Shown here: positions 1-5,331 of the stretch, piece by piece
Numbering within the stretch: the stretch's first letter is position 1
Layout of the letters: every line of letters begins with the position of its first letter
Origin: DATCLS01 sp036563805
GTDB lineage: Bacteria > Actinomycetota > Acidimicrobiia > Acidimicrobiales > VFJN01
Direction: 5' to 3'
Assembly (NCBI GenBank): GCA_036563805.1
Contig: DATCLS010000063.1
Coordinates: 1 to 7,935 of the forward strand
DNA: 7,935 nucleotides
Made by a program: the position numbers and the translations under genes
Notes under the pieces: model-generated
The model's input: only the letters and a program-made list of their open reading frames with translations
Told to the model about the DNA's origin: nothing
Database searches by the model: none

Positions 1-313
1 TCCGGATGAACAGCGGGCCGTAGTGCCCGTAGTCGGCCGGCCACCAGTCCTGCGACGTGCGCATGACCTCGACCAGGTCACGCTTCAGCGCCTCGACGTC
101 CAGCGACGCGAACGCCGCGGCGTAGTCGAAGTCCTCGCCCATGGGGCTGCTGCGGGGCGACGGCCGGTGCAGGACGGACAGGTCCAGCTGGTCCGGCCAC
201 CAGTCCCTGTTCGTCCGCGGGCTCTTCACCGTCGGCGTCGGTGACGGGATCTCCGGGTTCTCGCTCTCGCTGACGCTGCGGGTCTGGCCCGTGTCAGTCA
301 CGTCGTCAGTCAC
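1..313 (-). CDS. katG: Catalase-peroxidase KatG, N-terminal part (runs off the left edge)
   Basis: This is the first 104 codons of a bifunctional heme catalase-peroxidase, which detoxifies hydrogen peroxide in the cytoplasm. Seen: DWWP at residues 37-40, a QLDLSVLH segment at 42-49, PMGEDFDYA at 58-66, and DWWPADYGHYGPLFIR at 89-104. These match the conserved N-terminal region of KatG almost word for word. The last residue in the window, Arg104, aligns with the distal heme-pocket arginine; the catalytic Trp and His that follow it lie outside. The first 33 or so residues are variable and rich in Ser, Thr and Pro, as is usual. The GTG at 313 is chosen because AGGAGAAG (328-321) ends 7 nt upstream of it (AGGAG 10 nt) and it overlaps the furA stop (GTGA). 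A second GTG, four codons in at 301, is too far from that site. The gene is probably cotranscribed with furA and repressed by FurA. Identity is very secure. Confidence 0.96.
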   Translation of the reverse strand, partial: MTDDVTDTGQTRSVSESENPEIPSPTPTVKSPRTNRDWWPDQLDLSVLHRPSPRSSPMGEDFDYAAAFASLDVEALKRDLVEVMRTSQDWWPADYGHYGPLFIR

Positions 314-819
314 GTCGGGGCTTCTCCTGTCTGTGTGTGTCCGGTTTCCGTGTGTCGTCCGGTCCGTCCGTCGGAGAGGCGGCCCGACGTGGCGGCGGCC
401 AGGCACGTGGCGCAGCGGCCCCAGTACATGACCTCGGCCTCGTCGATCTCGTACCCCGACTCGTCCGCGGGCGTCAGGCACGGGGTGGCGCCGACCGCGC
501 AGTCGACGTCGACCATGCGCCCGCAGGAGCGGCAGATCAGGTGGTGGTGGTTGTCGCCCACCCGCGTCTCGTAGCGGGCCGGCGACCCGGCCGGTTGGAT
601 GCGCCGGAGGATCCCCTTGGCGCCGAGGACGGCGAGCGCGTCGTACACGGCCTGGCGGGAGATGGCGCCGATCTCGGCGTGCACGGCCGTGTAGATGCGC
701 TCGGCCGTGCTGTGCGGGTGCTCGGAGACGGCCCGCAACACCGCCAGGCGTTGGGCCGTGACCTGCAGGCCGTGGCGGCGGAGCAGCGCTCCGTCAACGA
801 CGCCTGCATCGCGGGGCAT
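310..819 (-). CDS. furA: Fur-family peroxide-responsive repressor FurA
   Basis: A 169-residue Fur/PerR-type metalloregulator, expected to repress its own gene and katG. An N-terminal winged helix covers about residues 10-85, with the recognition helix around ISRQAVYDALAVL (53-65). It is followed by the metal-binding and dimerisation domain: H34/H36, HHH at 91-93, D104, and two CxxC pairs (C96/C99 and C136/C139) that should form the structural zinc site. The segments YETRVGDNHHHLICRSCG and VDVDCAVGATPCLT closely resemble mycobacterial FurA. ATG 819 is preferred to an in-frame ATG at 909 because a promoter and FurA-like box lie between the two, and a -10 hexamer ends exactly 7 nt before 819. 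There is no Shine-Dalgarno, which fits a leaderless mRNA. The family is usually about 140-150 residues; here a tail of some 30 residues rich in Gly, Thr, Arg and His follows C139. The stop overlaps the katG start by 4 nt, implying translational coupling. Confidence 0.94.
   Translation of the reverse strand: MPRDAGVVDGALLRRHGLQVTAQRLAVLRAVSEHPHSTAERIYTAVHAEIGAISRQAVYDALAVLGAKGILRRIQPAGSPARYETRVGDNHHHLICRSCGRMVDVDCAVGATPCLTPADESGYEIDEAEVMYWGRCATCLAAATSGRLSDGRTGRHTETGHTQTGEAPT
321..328 (-). promoter_or_regulatory. katG ribosome-binding site
   Basis: AGGAGAAG on the minus strand ends 7 nt before the GTG at 313; its AGGAG core is 10 nt from it. The site lies inside the last codons of furA, so ribosomes finishing furA pass over it. 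Spacing favours the GTG at 313 over the GTG at 301. Confidence 0.7.
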
Positions 820-825
820 GGGCTG

Positions 826-855
826 ATCGTACCCTAATCTTGGAATAAGTCTAGA
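826..855 (-). promoter_or_regulatory. furA promoter with FurA-box-like operator
   Basis: On the minus strand a -35-like TAGACT (853-848) and a -10 TACGAT (831-826) are 16 nt apart. The -10 ends 7 nt before the furA ATG, predicting a start at or next to the A of the ATG (leaderless). The AT-rich stretch 855-832, beginning TCTAGACTTATTCCA and ending TTAGGG, stands out in this G+C-rich DNA. From memory it closely resembles the operator upstream of mycobacterial furA, which begins TCTTGACTAATTCCAG and ends AGGG. It overlaps the spacer and -35, so FurA binding there would block polymerase. Promoter elements are seen; the regulator is inferred. Confidence 0.75.
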
Positions 856-1000
856 TACCGAGCCATTCGCCAGCCGGAAGCTCGCGTGCAGGGTCCGGGC
901 CGCCACCATGCCACCGTCGGGCGGCCCGTGCTGGGGATCGCGCGTAGGGTGGGGATCCGGGCGATTCCCGGGATGCCGTCGGCGGGCCGCCGGGCGTGCT

Positions 1001-1006
1001 TACGAT
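1001..1006 (+). promoter_or_regulatory. -10 element for a leaderless nucleoside hydrolase transcript
   Basis: TACGAT is separated by 6 nt from the GTG start at 1013, the same hexamer and spacing as at furA on the other strand. A start 7 nt downstream would fall on the G of the GTG. No convincing -35 is seen, and no Shine-Dalgarno lies before the GTG, which supports a leaderless reading. Confidence 0.55.
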
Positions 1007-1012
1007 CGACGG

Positions 1013-1990
1013 GTGGACCCCGCCCGGGCCCTCGTGGTCGACACCGACGGCGGCATCGACGACGCCGTCGCCCTGTGGTGGGCGCTCACCCGGCCCGAGC
1101 TCGAGGTGCTGGCCGTGGTGGCCACCGCCGGCAACGTCGACCGGGACACCGCCGTCCTGAACGTGGGGCGGGTGCTGCGGGCCGCCGGGCGGACCGACGT
1201 GCCCGTGGCCCGTGGGGCGGCGGGGCCGATGGGGGCCGTGGGGCCCGTGGGGGCCGTGGGGGTCTCGGCCGGCGGGGCCGGGCTTGCGGCCCGGGGCCCG
1301 TCCCGGCACGGGCCGGACGGCCTGGGCGGGTGCGCCGACCGGTGGCCGCCGTCGGACGTCGGGCCGGTGGCGGAGCCGGGCGCCGAGCTGGTGGCCCGCC
1401 TGTCGAGCCTCCGTCCCGGCGAGATCGACCTGGTCACGCTCGGTCCGCTGACCACCCTGGCAGCCGCCCTGCGGACCGACCCCGGGCTCGCCGGCCGCCT
1501 CCGCTCCGTCACCGTGATGGGCGGCCGGGTCGGCGCCGGCCACGTGGTGTCGGCGGCGGAGTCGAACGTCGGCCGCGACCCGAACGCCGCCGCCCAGGTG
1601 CTGGCCGCGCCGTGGTCGACCGCCGAGGCGCCGCTCCTCGTCGGGCTCGACGTGACCGAGGCGGCCCGGCTCACCGGCGACGACCTGGCGGCGGCCGCCG
1701 CCGGGCGCACCGCGGCGGCCCGGTTCGTCGCCGACCCGCTGGCCGCCTACGCGCGGGCCTACGGGGGCGGGGGCGATGGCGGGGGCGGCGGCCATGGCGG
1801 TGGCGTGCCCTGCCACGACCTGGTGGCCCTGGTGGCCGCCGTCGAGCCCGAGGCGGTCACCGAGGTCGAGCGGCGGCGCCTGCGGGTCGCGGGGGTGCCC
1901 GGCCCGGCCGGCGTGCCCTGGCAGGTGGCGCTGACCGTCGACGCCGCCCGCATCCGCGCCATCTTCCGCGCCCTGGTCGAGGCGCCCTGA
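1013..1990 (+). CDS. Nucleoside hydrolase, inosine/uridine-preferring family
   Basis: A 325-residue N-ribosyl hydrolase that would cleave nucleosides to base plus ribose for salvage in the cytoplasm. The family's N-terminal calcium and ribose motif is present as DTDGGIDDAVAL (10-21), with D12, D16 and D17 aligning with the metal ligands; the usual Pro after the second Asp is Gly here. Further family marks are GN at 40-41, GPLTTLA at 144-150 with the calcium-contacting Thr, the VTVMGG strand at 166-171 followed by AESNVGRDPNAA at 182-193 (ribose-binding Asn185), and the C-terminal HD pair at 268-269, likely the catalytic His and last metal Asp. The GTG at 1013 is chosen because the Asp-rich motif follows nine residues later, as in relatives, and a -10 box lies just upstream. 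Two loops are low-complexity: Gly/Ala/Val/Pro at 71-90 and a glycine run at 251-264. Base specificity cannot be read from sequence. Confidence 0.92.
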   Translation: MDPARALVVDTDGGIDDAVALWWALTRPELEVLAVVATAGNVDRDTAVLNVGRVLRAAGRTDVPVARGAAGPMGAVGPVGAVGVSAGGAGLAARGPSRHGPDGLGGCADRWPPSDVGPVAEPGAELVARLSSLRPGEIDLVTLGPLTTLAAALRTDPGLAGRLRSVTVMGGRVGAGHVVSAAESNVGRDPNAAAQVLAAPWSTAEAPLLVGLDVTEAARLTGDDLAAAAAGRTAAARFVADPLAAYARAYGGGGDGGGGGHGGGVPCHDLVALVAAVEPEAVTEVERRRLRVAGVPGPAGVPWQVALTVDAARIRAIFRALVEAP

Positions 1991-1995
1991 TCCAG

Positions 1996-2018
1996 CGCCG
2001 GCGCCTGCCGTGCCGGCG
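1996..2018 (+). terminator. Possible weak terminator after the nucleoside hydrolase gene
   Basis: Starting five bases after the stop, CGCCGGC (1996-2002) pairs perfectly with GCCGGCG (2012-2018) around a 9-nt loop. No T-run follows. Position suits a terminator between convergent genes, but short G+C hairpins arise easily in such DNA. Confidence 0.3.
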
Positions 2019-2133
2019 GGCGTGGCGAGTGCTTGCGGTGTGGCCGTGCTCGGGCTGCGTTGTGGGTGTTGGTCGAGGGGCGTTGAGCGGGTGCCGACGC
2101 CTGGTCGGGCGCCGGCACGCGGCGGGCCGGCGG

Positions 2134-2400
2134 TCACGGGAGGGGGCCGACGCCCCGGTGGTCCGCGGCCACCGACGGCGCCAGGTGCGTGAGCTGCCAG
2201 TCCACGGGCTGGCCGCACGCCGTGCAGGCGGGCACGGGCCGGTCGGGCGCCAGCGCCTCCAGGGTGCCGCCGGCGCCGCAGCCCTCGTGGCGGACCATCT
2301 CCCACGTGCCGGCGCGGGGCACGGCGGACCCGGTGCGGCGGCGGGCCCCGGGCGGGACGGGCTCGTGCTGGGCGGTGCCGTGGTCTTCCTCCACCGTCAT
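2134..2400 (-). CDS. Small zinc-ribbon-like hypothetical protein
   Basis: An 88-residue soluble protein of unknown function. After a charged, Pro-rich start of about 30 residues comes a compact segment GTWEMVRHEGCG (31-42), then a hydrophilic connector and PACTACGQPVDWQL (57-70). Cys41, Cys59 and Cys62, possibly with His38, could bind one zinc in a ribbon fold, as in many short actinobacterial proteins where a CxxC knuckle is followed by a W-x-L strand. The ATG at 2400 overlaps the stop of the upstream proline-rich ORF by 4 nt. AAAGGA at 2407-2402 sits only 1 nt before this ATG but 7 nt before an in-frame GTG at 2394, so the true start may be two codons later. The protein family is not one I can name; the ribbon is inferred from Cys spacing. 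Confidence 0.7.
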   Translation of the reverse strand: MTVEEDHGTAQHEPVPPGARRRTGSAVPRAGTWEMVRHEGCGAGGTLEALAPDRPVPACTACGQPVDWQLTHLAPSVAADHRGVGPLP

Positions 2401-2564
2401 GTCCTTTCGGTCGTGGCGACGGGCTCGGGCCGGGGTCCCGGCGGCGGCGGGTCCGGCGGCTGGGGGATCGGCCCCGGTGGCGCCGGCTCCGGCTCGGGCA
2501 CCGGCGGCTCGGGGAACGGTTCGGGCGGCGGCACGGGCGTCATCTGCGGAAGCCGAGCGCTCAT
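2397..2564 (-). CDS. Proline/glutamate-rich small ORF upstream of the zinc-ribbon gene
   Basis: A 55-codon frame. After about 10 ordinary residues it is almost entirely Pro-Glu, Pro-Pro and Pro-Val repeats (PEPFPEPPVPEPEPAPP at 14-30, then PPDPPPPGP at 36-44), ending in a short Thr-rich tail. It has no signal peptide or membrane segment and I recognise no family. Support for it being real: its TGA overlaps the next gene's ATG (ATGA), and its codons end mainly in G or C. Against it: no clear Shine-Dalgarno precedes ATG 2564, and G+C-rich DNA throws up proline-rich frames by chance. It could be a short structural or disordered protein, or a leader whose polyproline runs slow ribosomes ahead of the zinc-ribbon gene. 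Confidence 0.45.
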   Translation of the reverse strand: MSARLPQMTPVPPPEPFPEPPVPEPEPAPPGPIPQPPDPPPPGPRPEPVATTERT

Positions 2565-2862
2565 ACCCGCGGCTACCCACCCCCGCCCCGCGCAACCACT
2601 CGAACCCCCGGCCCCCGAACCCCTCGATTCTCCGTTGCCGTCGCCCCCGACGGTGTCGTGGGGGCGACGGTGGCCCGGAGGCACAGCAGCGGGCGTGACG
2701 GCCCGGGTCGAAGGCCGGGCTTGGTGCGGGCGCGCGGCCCAGTCTCCGGCGCCGCGAGCGGCCGGGGGCGGCGAGCCAGCGGGGCGCGCCATCCGTGTGG
2801 CGGCGGTCCGACCGTGGGTGTCGCTGCCGGCCTGGCTGCCGGTCTGGGGCGGCGGGGGCGGG
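2565..2862. other. Non-coding gap between the DUF202 gene and the proline-rich ORF
   Basis: About 300 bases with no frame that looks like a gene; open frames here are the long antisense runs expected at this G+C content. The only structure seen is a perfect 11-bp inverted repeat at 2638-2670 and a weaker 5-bp hairpin (2827-2831 with 2838-2842) just after the DUF202 stop. No convincing promoter for the two small downstream genes was found, so they may be read through from the transporter operon. Confidence 0.5.
2638..2670. terminator. Perfect 11-bp inverted repeat, candidate terminator
   Basis: CCGTCGCCCCC (2638-2648) and GGGGGCGACGG (2660-2670) are exact complements around an 11-nt loop. The repeat lies about 190 nt past the second DUF202 stop and about 70 nt upstream of the proline-rich ORF on the same strand. 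No T-tract follows on either strand, so if it terminates transcription it does so as the tract-less hairpins reported in actinobacteria. It might instead be a protein-binding or RNA-stabilising element. Confidence 0.4.
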
Positions 2863-3564
2863 TCAGCGGGCGAGGAGGGCCAGGGCGACCAGGTCGGCGG
2901 CGGCGACCGAGGCGGCCAGCAGGGCGACCGCCAGGCGCGGTGGGGCGACGTGGGGCGCCCCGCCTGGCGACGGCGGCGAGGGCGGCGGCTCGTCCGGTGG
3001 GCCGCCGTGGACCGCCTCACCCGGCGACGGCAGTGGGTCCGGTGGGGCGGGGTGCGGTGGCGCGTCCGGCGAGGGCGGCGGCCCGTCCGGCGCCGGTGGC
3101 GAGGGGGGCGGCCCGCCTGGCGACGGCGGCGAGGGGGGCGGTGCTCCGCCGGGCGGCCGGGGTGCCGGCGCGGACGGGGGGAGGGCCGGTGGGCGGAGGC
3201 CGCCGGCGGCGGCCCGGCGCAGCGCGTCGATGCGCACGAGGGCGGCCGCCAGCCCGGAGGTCGCCACCGTCGCCCCCAGCGCGTACGCCACCGGGCCGGG
3301 CACGGCGCCGCCGCCGAGCCGGCCCGTGACCAGCGTGAGGCCGCCGCAGGCGAGGGCGGTGCGGATCCAGGCCAGCTCGGTCCGCTCGGCCTGGAGCCCC
3401 CGGTCACCGCCCTCCTCCCCGTCGCTTCTGGGTGCCTGGGCGGTCATGTGAGCAGCGGGGCCGACGCGCCGCTCGCCGCCCTCCTGGCCGTCGCCACCGT
3501 CGCCGCCGTCGCCGCCGACCGCCCCGGCGTCGCCGCCGTCGCCGCCGACCGACCCAGCGGTCAT
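2863..3564 (-). CDS. DUF202-family membrane protein with a long proline-rich loop
   Basis: A 233-residue member of the DUF202 (YidH/YidG-like) family, of unknown biochemical role. The hallmark LQAERTELAWIRT is at 57-69, leading into a first membrane helix (about 66-81). A second helix spans about 91-111 and a third 209-230. Ordinary members are about 110-130 residues with a short second loop. Here residues 124-208 form a Pro/Ser/Gly-rich insert containing two copies of PPPSPPSPGG (142-151, 193-202). The ATG at 3564 gives a 4-nt overlap with the preceding DUF202 gene, so I prefer it. It implies a 39-residue Gly/Asp-rich leader (VGGDGGDAGA-type repeats) before an internal ATG at 3447, which is the alternative start and would give 194 residues. 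Neither start has a Shine-Dalgarno. Third gene of the AI-2E/DUF202/DUF202 set. Confidence 0.85.
   Translation of the reverse strand: MTAGSVGGDGGDAGAVGGDGGDGGDGQEGGERRVGPAAHMTAQAPRSDGEEGGDRGLQAERTELAWIRTALACGGLTLVTGRLGGGAVPGPVAYALGATVATSGLAAALVRIDALRRAAAGGLRPPALPPSAPAPRPPGGAPPPSPPSPGGPPPSPPAPDGPPPSPDAPPHPAPPDPLPSPGEAVHGGPPDEPPPSPPSPGGAPHVAPPRLAVALLAASVAAADLVALALLAR
2959..3141 (-). repeat. Direct repeat encoding the proline-rich loop
   Basis: Two 30-bp copies, 2959-2988 and 3112-3141, differ at a single base, and both encode PPPSPPSPGG in frame. Related but degenerate units (PPPSPPAPDG, PPPSPDAPP) fill the stretch between them, about 85 codons in all. This looks like in-frame repeat expansion within a coding gene. 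Confidence 0.75.
3499..3551 (-). repeat. 23-bp direct repeat in the Gly/Asp-rich leader
   Basis: The same 23 bases occur at 3499-3521 and 3529-3551, a period of 30 bp (10 codons). On the minus strand they encode VGGDGGDAGA followed by VGGDGGDGG. A period that is a multiple of three suits translated sequence and mildly supports the upstream start at 3564. Confidence 0.65.
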
Positions 3565-3896
3565 GCGAACAGCACGAGCAGGGCGGCCGCCACCCCGATC
3601 GCGGTGATGCCGGTGGCCAGCACCGGCACGGCCAGCGGGCGGGGGAGCGGGGCGCCCCGCCGCATGGCCTGCTGCACCGTGGCCCATCGGGTGTAGCTGG
3701 TCACGGCCAGCACCAGGCTCAGCGCCAGCGCCGCAACCGCCAGGGCGGTCCGGGCCCAGCGCAGGGAGAACGGCTCGACCAGCTCGCGCAGCGCGATGCC
3801 GCCGGCCAGCAGGGCGATCGACGTGCGCATCCAGGCGAGGAACGTCCGCTCGTTGGCCAGCGTGAACCGGTAGTCGGGCTCGTGCTCCTCGGACAC
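3561..3896 (-). CDS. DUF202-family (YidH-like) membrane protein
   Basis: A 111-residue inner-membrane protein of the DUF202 family, whose function is not established. The family signature is complete at NERTFLAWMRTS (15-26). Three hydrophobic helices lie at about 24-43, 49-69 and 88-110, with the basic segment YTRWATVQQAMRR between the second and third. Length is normal for the family. The GTG at 3896 is chosen because it places the signature at the expected distance and lies 4 nt after the stop of the AI-2E transporter; the site before it (AGGCTAG) is weak. The next gene, another DUF202 member, starts inside this stop codon (ATGA). Tandem DUF202 genes are also known in enterobacteria (yidH/yidG), so the pair may form a hetero-oligomer, which is an inference. 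Confidence 0.9.
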   Translation of the reverse strand: MSEEHEPDYRFTLANERTFLAWMRTSIALLAGGIALRELVEPFSLRWARTALAVAALALSLVLAVTSYTRWATVQQAMRRGAPLPRPLAVPVLATGITAIGVAAALLVLFA

Positions 3897-3900
3897 GGGC

Positions 3901-5310
3901 CTAGCCTGACACCGCCTGCTCGGCGGGCGGTAGCTCCTCGGGCGCCGCCGATCCCGCCGATCCCGCCGACCCGGTCGGGTCGGCCGACCCCGCCGACGCG
4001 GGCCCACCCGACCCCGGGCCCGACGCCCCGTCGCCCCCGCCGGGCGGCGTCCCCGCCTCCCCGCCGGCGAGGCCCTCCCCGCCGGCGACGGCCTCGCCGG
4101 CCCGCCGCCGCTCGATCTCGTCGACGGCCGCCAGCGCGAAGGCGGCGAAGGCCAGGCTGTAGGCCGCCCCGCCCACGCCGTAGACCCGGTAGCCGACCAG
4201 CGTCACGACCCAGGGGACGAGCAGGCCGACGTGCACGCTCCGGTCGGCGATCCGCGGGCGGATCACCAGCGAGTCGACCAGCTGCAAAGCGACCATCAGG
4301 GCCGCCACCACCACGGTGGCCAAGTCCGAGCGCAGGCCGAGCATGAGCAGGAGGAACGGCAGCCCGCCGAGCACCAGGCCCACGTGCGGGAGCAGCGACA
4401 TGAGCCCGGCCGCCAGGCCCAGGGCGGAGGGGGCGGGCAGGCGCAGCGCCCCGGCGGTCAGGCCGACGGCCAGGCCGGCCAGCAGGCCCTCGGCCAGCGT
4501 GAATAGGACGGCCCGCCGTCCCCGCACGACGGCCCGGGCCACCACGCTGGCCACCTGCTCCCGGCGCCGGGGGTCGGGGACCTGCTCGAGCGCCGAGCGG
4601 GCCAGGCGCGGCCCGTACGACATCAGGAACACCGTGAGGATCGCCCCGATGAAGTAGGTGGGGGCGGTCCCGGCCGTGGAGACCAGGACGTCCTCGCCGC
4701 CGGTCACCCGCTCCTCGACGGTCTCGACGAAGTCGTCGACCCGGCGGGTGGCGTCGACGTCGCGGGCCAGGTCGCCGACGCCGTCGTCGCGGGCCTCGAC
4801 CTCGCGGGCGGCGTCCTGGGCGGCGTCGCCCAGCTGGTCGAGCCCGGCGGACAGGTCGTCGAACGCCCGGTACACGACGCCGAAGATGGCGAGCGCCAGG
4901 ATGAGCAGGGCGCCGAGGACGGCCACCACGCGGGGGATGCGGGGGAAGTAGCGCCCGACGAGGCCGACCAGCGGGTCGATGAGGATGGCGACGACGACGG
5001 CGGCCACCGCCCACGACAGCGGCCGGTGGGCGGCGACGAACACGTCCTGGGCCAGCAGGAGCAGGACCACGATCCCCACGCCCACCACGGCGGACGAGGG
5101 CGAGATGCGGACGATCTGCCGCTCCTCGTAGTCCGGCGGCCCGGTCACCGGGGGCTCCGTGGGCACCTCGTCCACGGGCACCGCGGCGGCCCGCTGGTCC
5201 ACCGGCTCGTCCGCCCGCGGGCTCGCCACCGCGTCCGCCGGCGGCGCGCTCCCCGGCCGCGGCTCGCCGTCGTGCGCCTCGTCCCCGGACCGCGGCTCGT
5301 CGTGTCCCAT
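3901..5310 (-). CDS. AI-2E family transporter (first of a divergent pair)
   Basis: A 469-residue polytopic membrane protein of the AI-2E/PerM/YhhT family. Characterised members include export of the AI-2 signal (TqsA) and Na+/H+ antiport, so the substrate here is unknown. Predicted helices lie at about 73-93, 98-116, 127-147, 216-232 and 267-288, with several more from 294 to 398. The family's conserved C-terminal half is visible: LRLPAPSALGLAAGLMSLLP (289-308), the glycine-rich GLVLGGLPFLLL, LVDSLVIRPRI (344-354) and a final hydrophobic hairpin. A charged amphipathic stretch at 149-205 is the usual extramembrane domain. Unusual are an acidic, Pro-rich N-terminal extension of about 65 residues and a disordered Gly/Ser/Ala tail (about 405-469) partly built from 9-bp tandem repeats. 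ATG 5310 is the first start after a candidate -10; no Shine-Dalgarno is seen. Heads the set with the two DUF202 genes. Confidence 0.9.
   Translation of the reverse strand: MGHDEPRSGDEAHDGEPRPGSAPPADAVASPRADEPVDQRAAAVPVDEVPTEPPVTGPPDYEERQIVRISPSSAVVGVGIVVLLLLAQDVFVAAHRPLSWAVAAVVVAILIDPLVGLVGRYFPRIPRVVAVLGALLILALAIFGVVYRAFDDLSAGLDQLGDAAQDAAREVEARDDGVGDLARDVDATRRVDDFVETVEERVTGGEDVLVSTAGTAPTYFIGAILTVFLMSYGPRLARSALEQVPDPRRREQVASVVARAVVRGRRAVLFTLAEGLLAGLAVGLTAGALRLPAPSALGLAAGLMSLLPHVGLVLGGLPFLLLMLGLRSDLATVVVAALMVALQLVDSLVIRPRIADRSVHVGLLVPWVVTLVGYRVYGVGGAAYSLAFAAFALAAVDEIERRRAGEAVAGGEGLAGGEAGTPPGGGDGASGPGSGGPASAGSADPTGSAGSAGSAAPEELPPAEQAVSG
3947..3973 (-). repeat. 9-bp tandem repeat in the transporter tail
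   Basis: GCCGATCCC occurs twice in tandem (3947-3955, 3956-3964), followed by a diverged copy, GCCGACCCG. On the coding strand this gives the Gly-Ser-Ala repeats near the C terminus of the first AI-2E protein. Likely slippage in a disordered tail. Confidence 0.6.
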
Positions 5311-5331
5311 CCGGCGCGTACGGTACCGGCC
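5311..5331. promoter_or_regulatory. Candidate bidirectional promoter between the two AI-2E genes
   Basis: Only 21 bp separate the divergent starts. The palindrome CGGTACCG (5321-5328) carries a -10-like TACGGT on the plus strand (5319-5324) and TACCGT on the minus strand (5325-5320), overlapping almost completely. Typical -10 spacing predicts plus transcripts starting at about 5331-5332, on the GTG, and minus transcripts at about 5313, 3 nt before the ATG: both essentially leaderless and about 18 bp apart. CTCGT sequences sit near both -35 positions (5296-5300 and 5347-5343), but neither resembles a consensus -35. Predicted from sequence only. Confidence 0.55.

Noticed and set aside
310..909. 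A longer FurA starting at ATG 909
   Set aside because: The extra 30 residues match nothing in FurA proteins, and the promoter and operator at 826-855 fall inside that extension.
933..957. GGGGATC direct repeat (933-939, 951-957) upstream of the nucleoside hydrolase as an operator
   Set aside because: Seven-base matches are common in such DNA, the spacing does not relate to any visible promoter element, and there is no symmetry.
1991..2133. A possible short plus-strand gene after the nucleoside hydrolase
   Set aside because: Frames here lack a ribosome-binding site and recognisable protein sequence. The stretch is simply the gap between convergent genes with one weak hairpin.
2899..3551. G+C-rich repeats considered as a CRISPR array or intergenic repeat element
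   Set aside because: Copies are unevenly spaced, there are no uniform spacers, and every unit keeps the reading frame of the DUF202 gene, so these are coding repeats.
886..3696. A 936-codon open frame on the plus strand
   Set aside because: It runs antisense to the two small genes and the second DUF202 gene and overlaps the nucleoside hydrolase in another frame. The translation is Arg/Gly/Ala/Pro-rich with no family motif. Stops are rare by chance at this G+C content.
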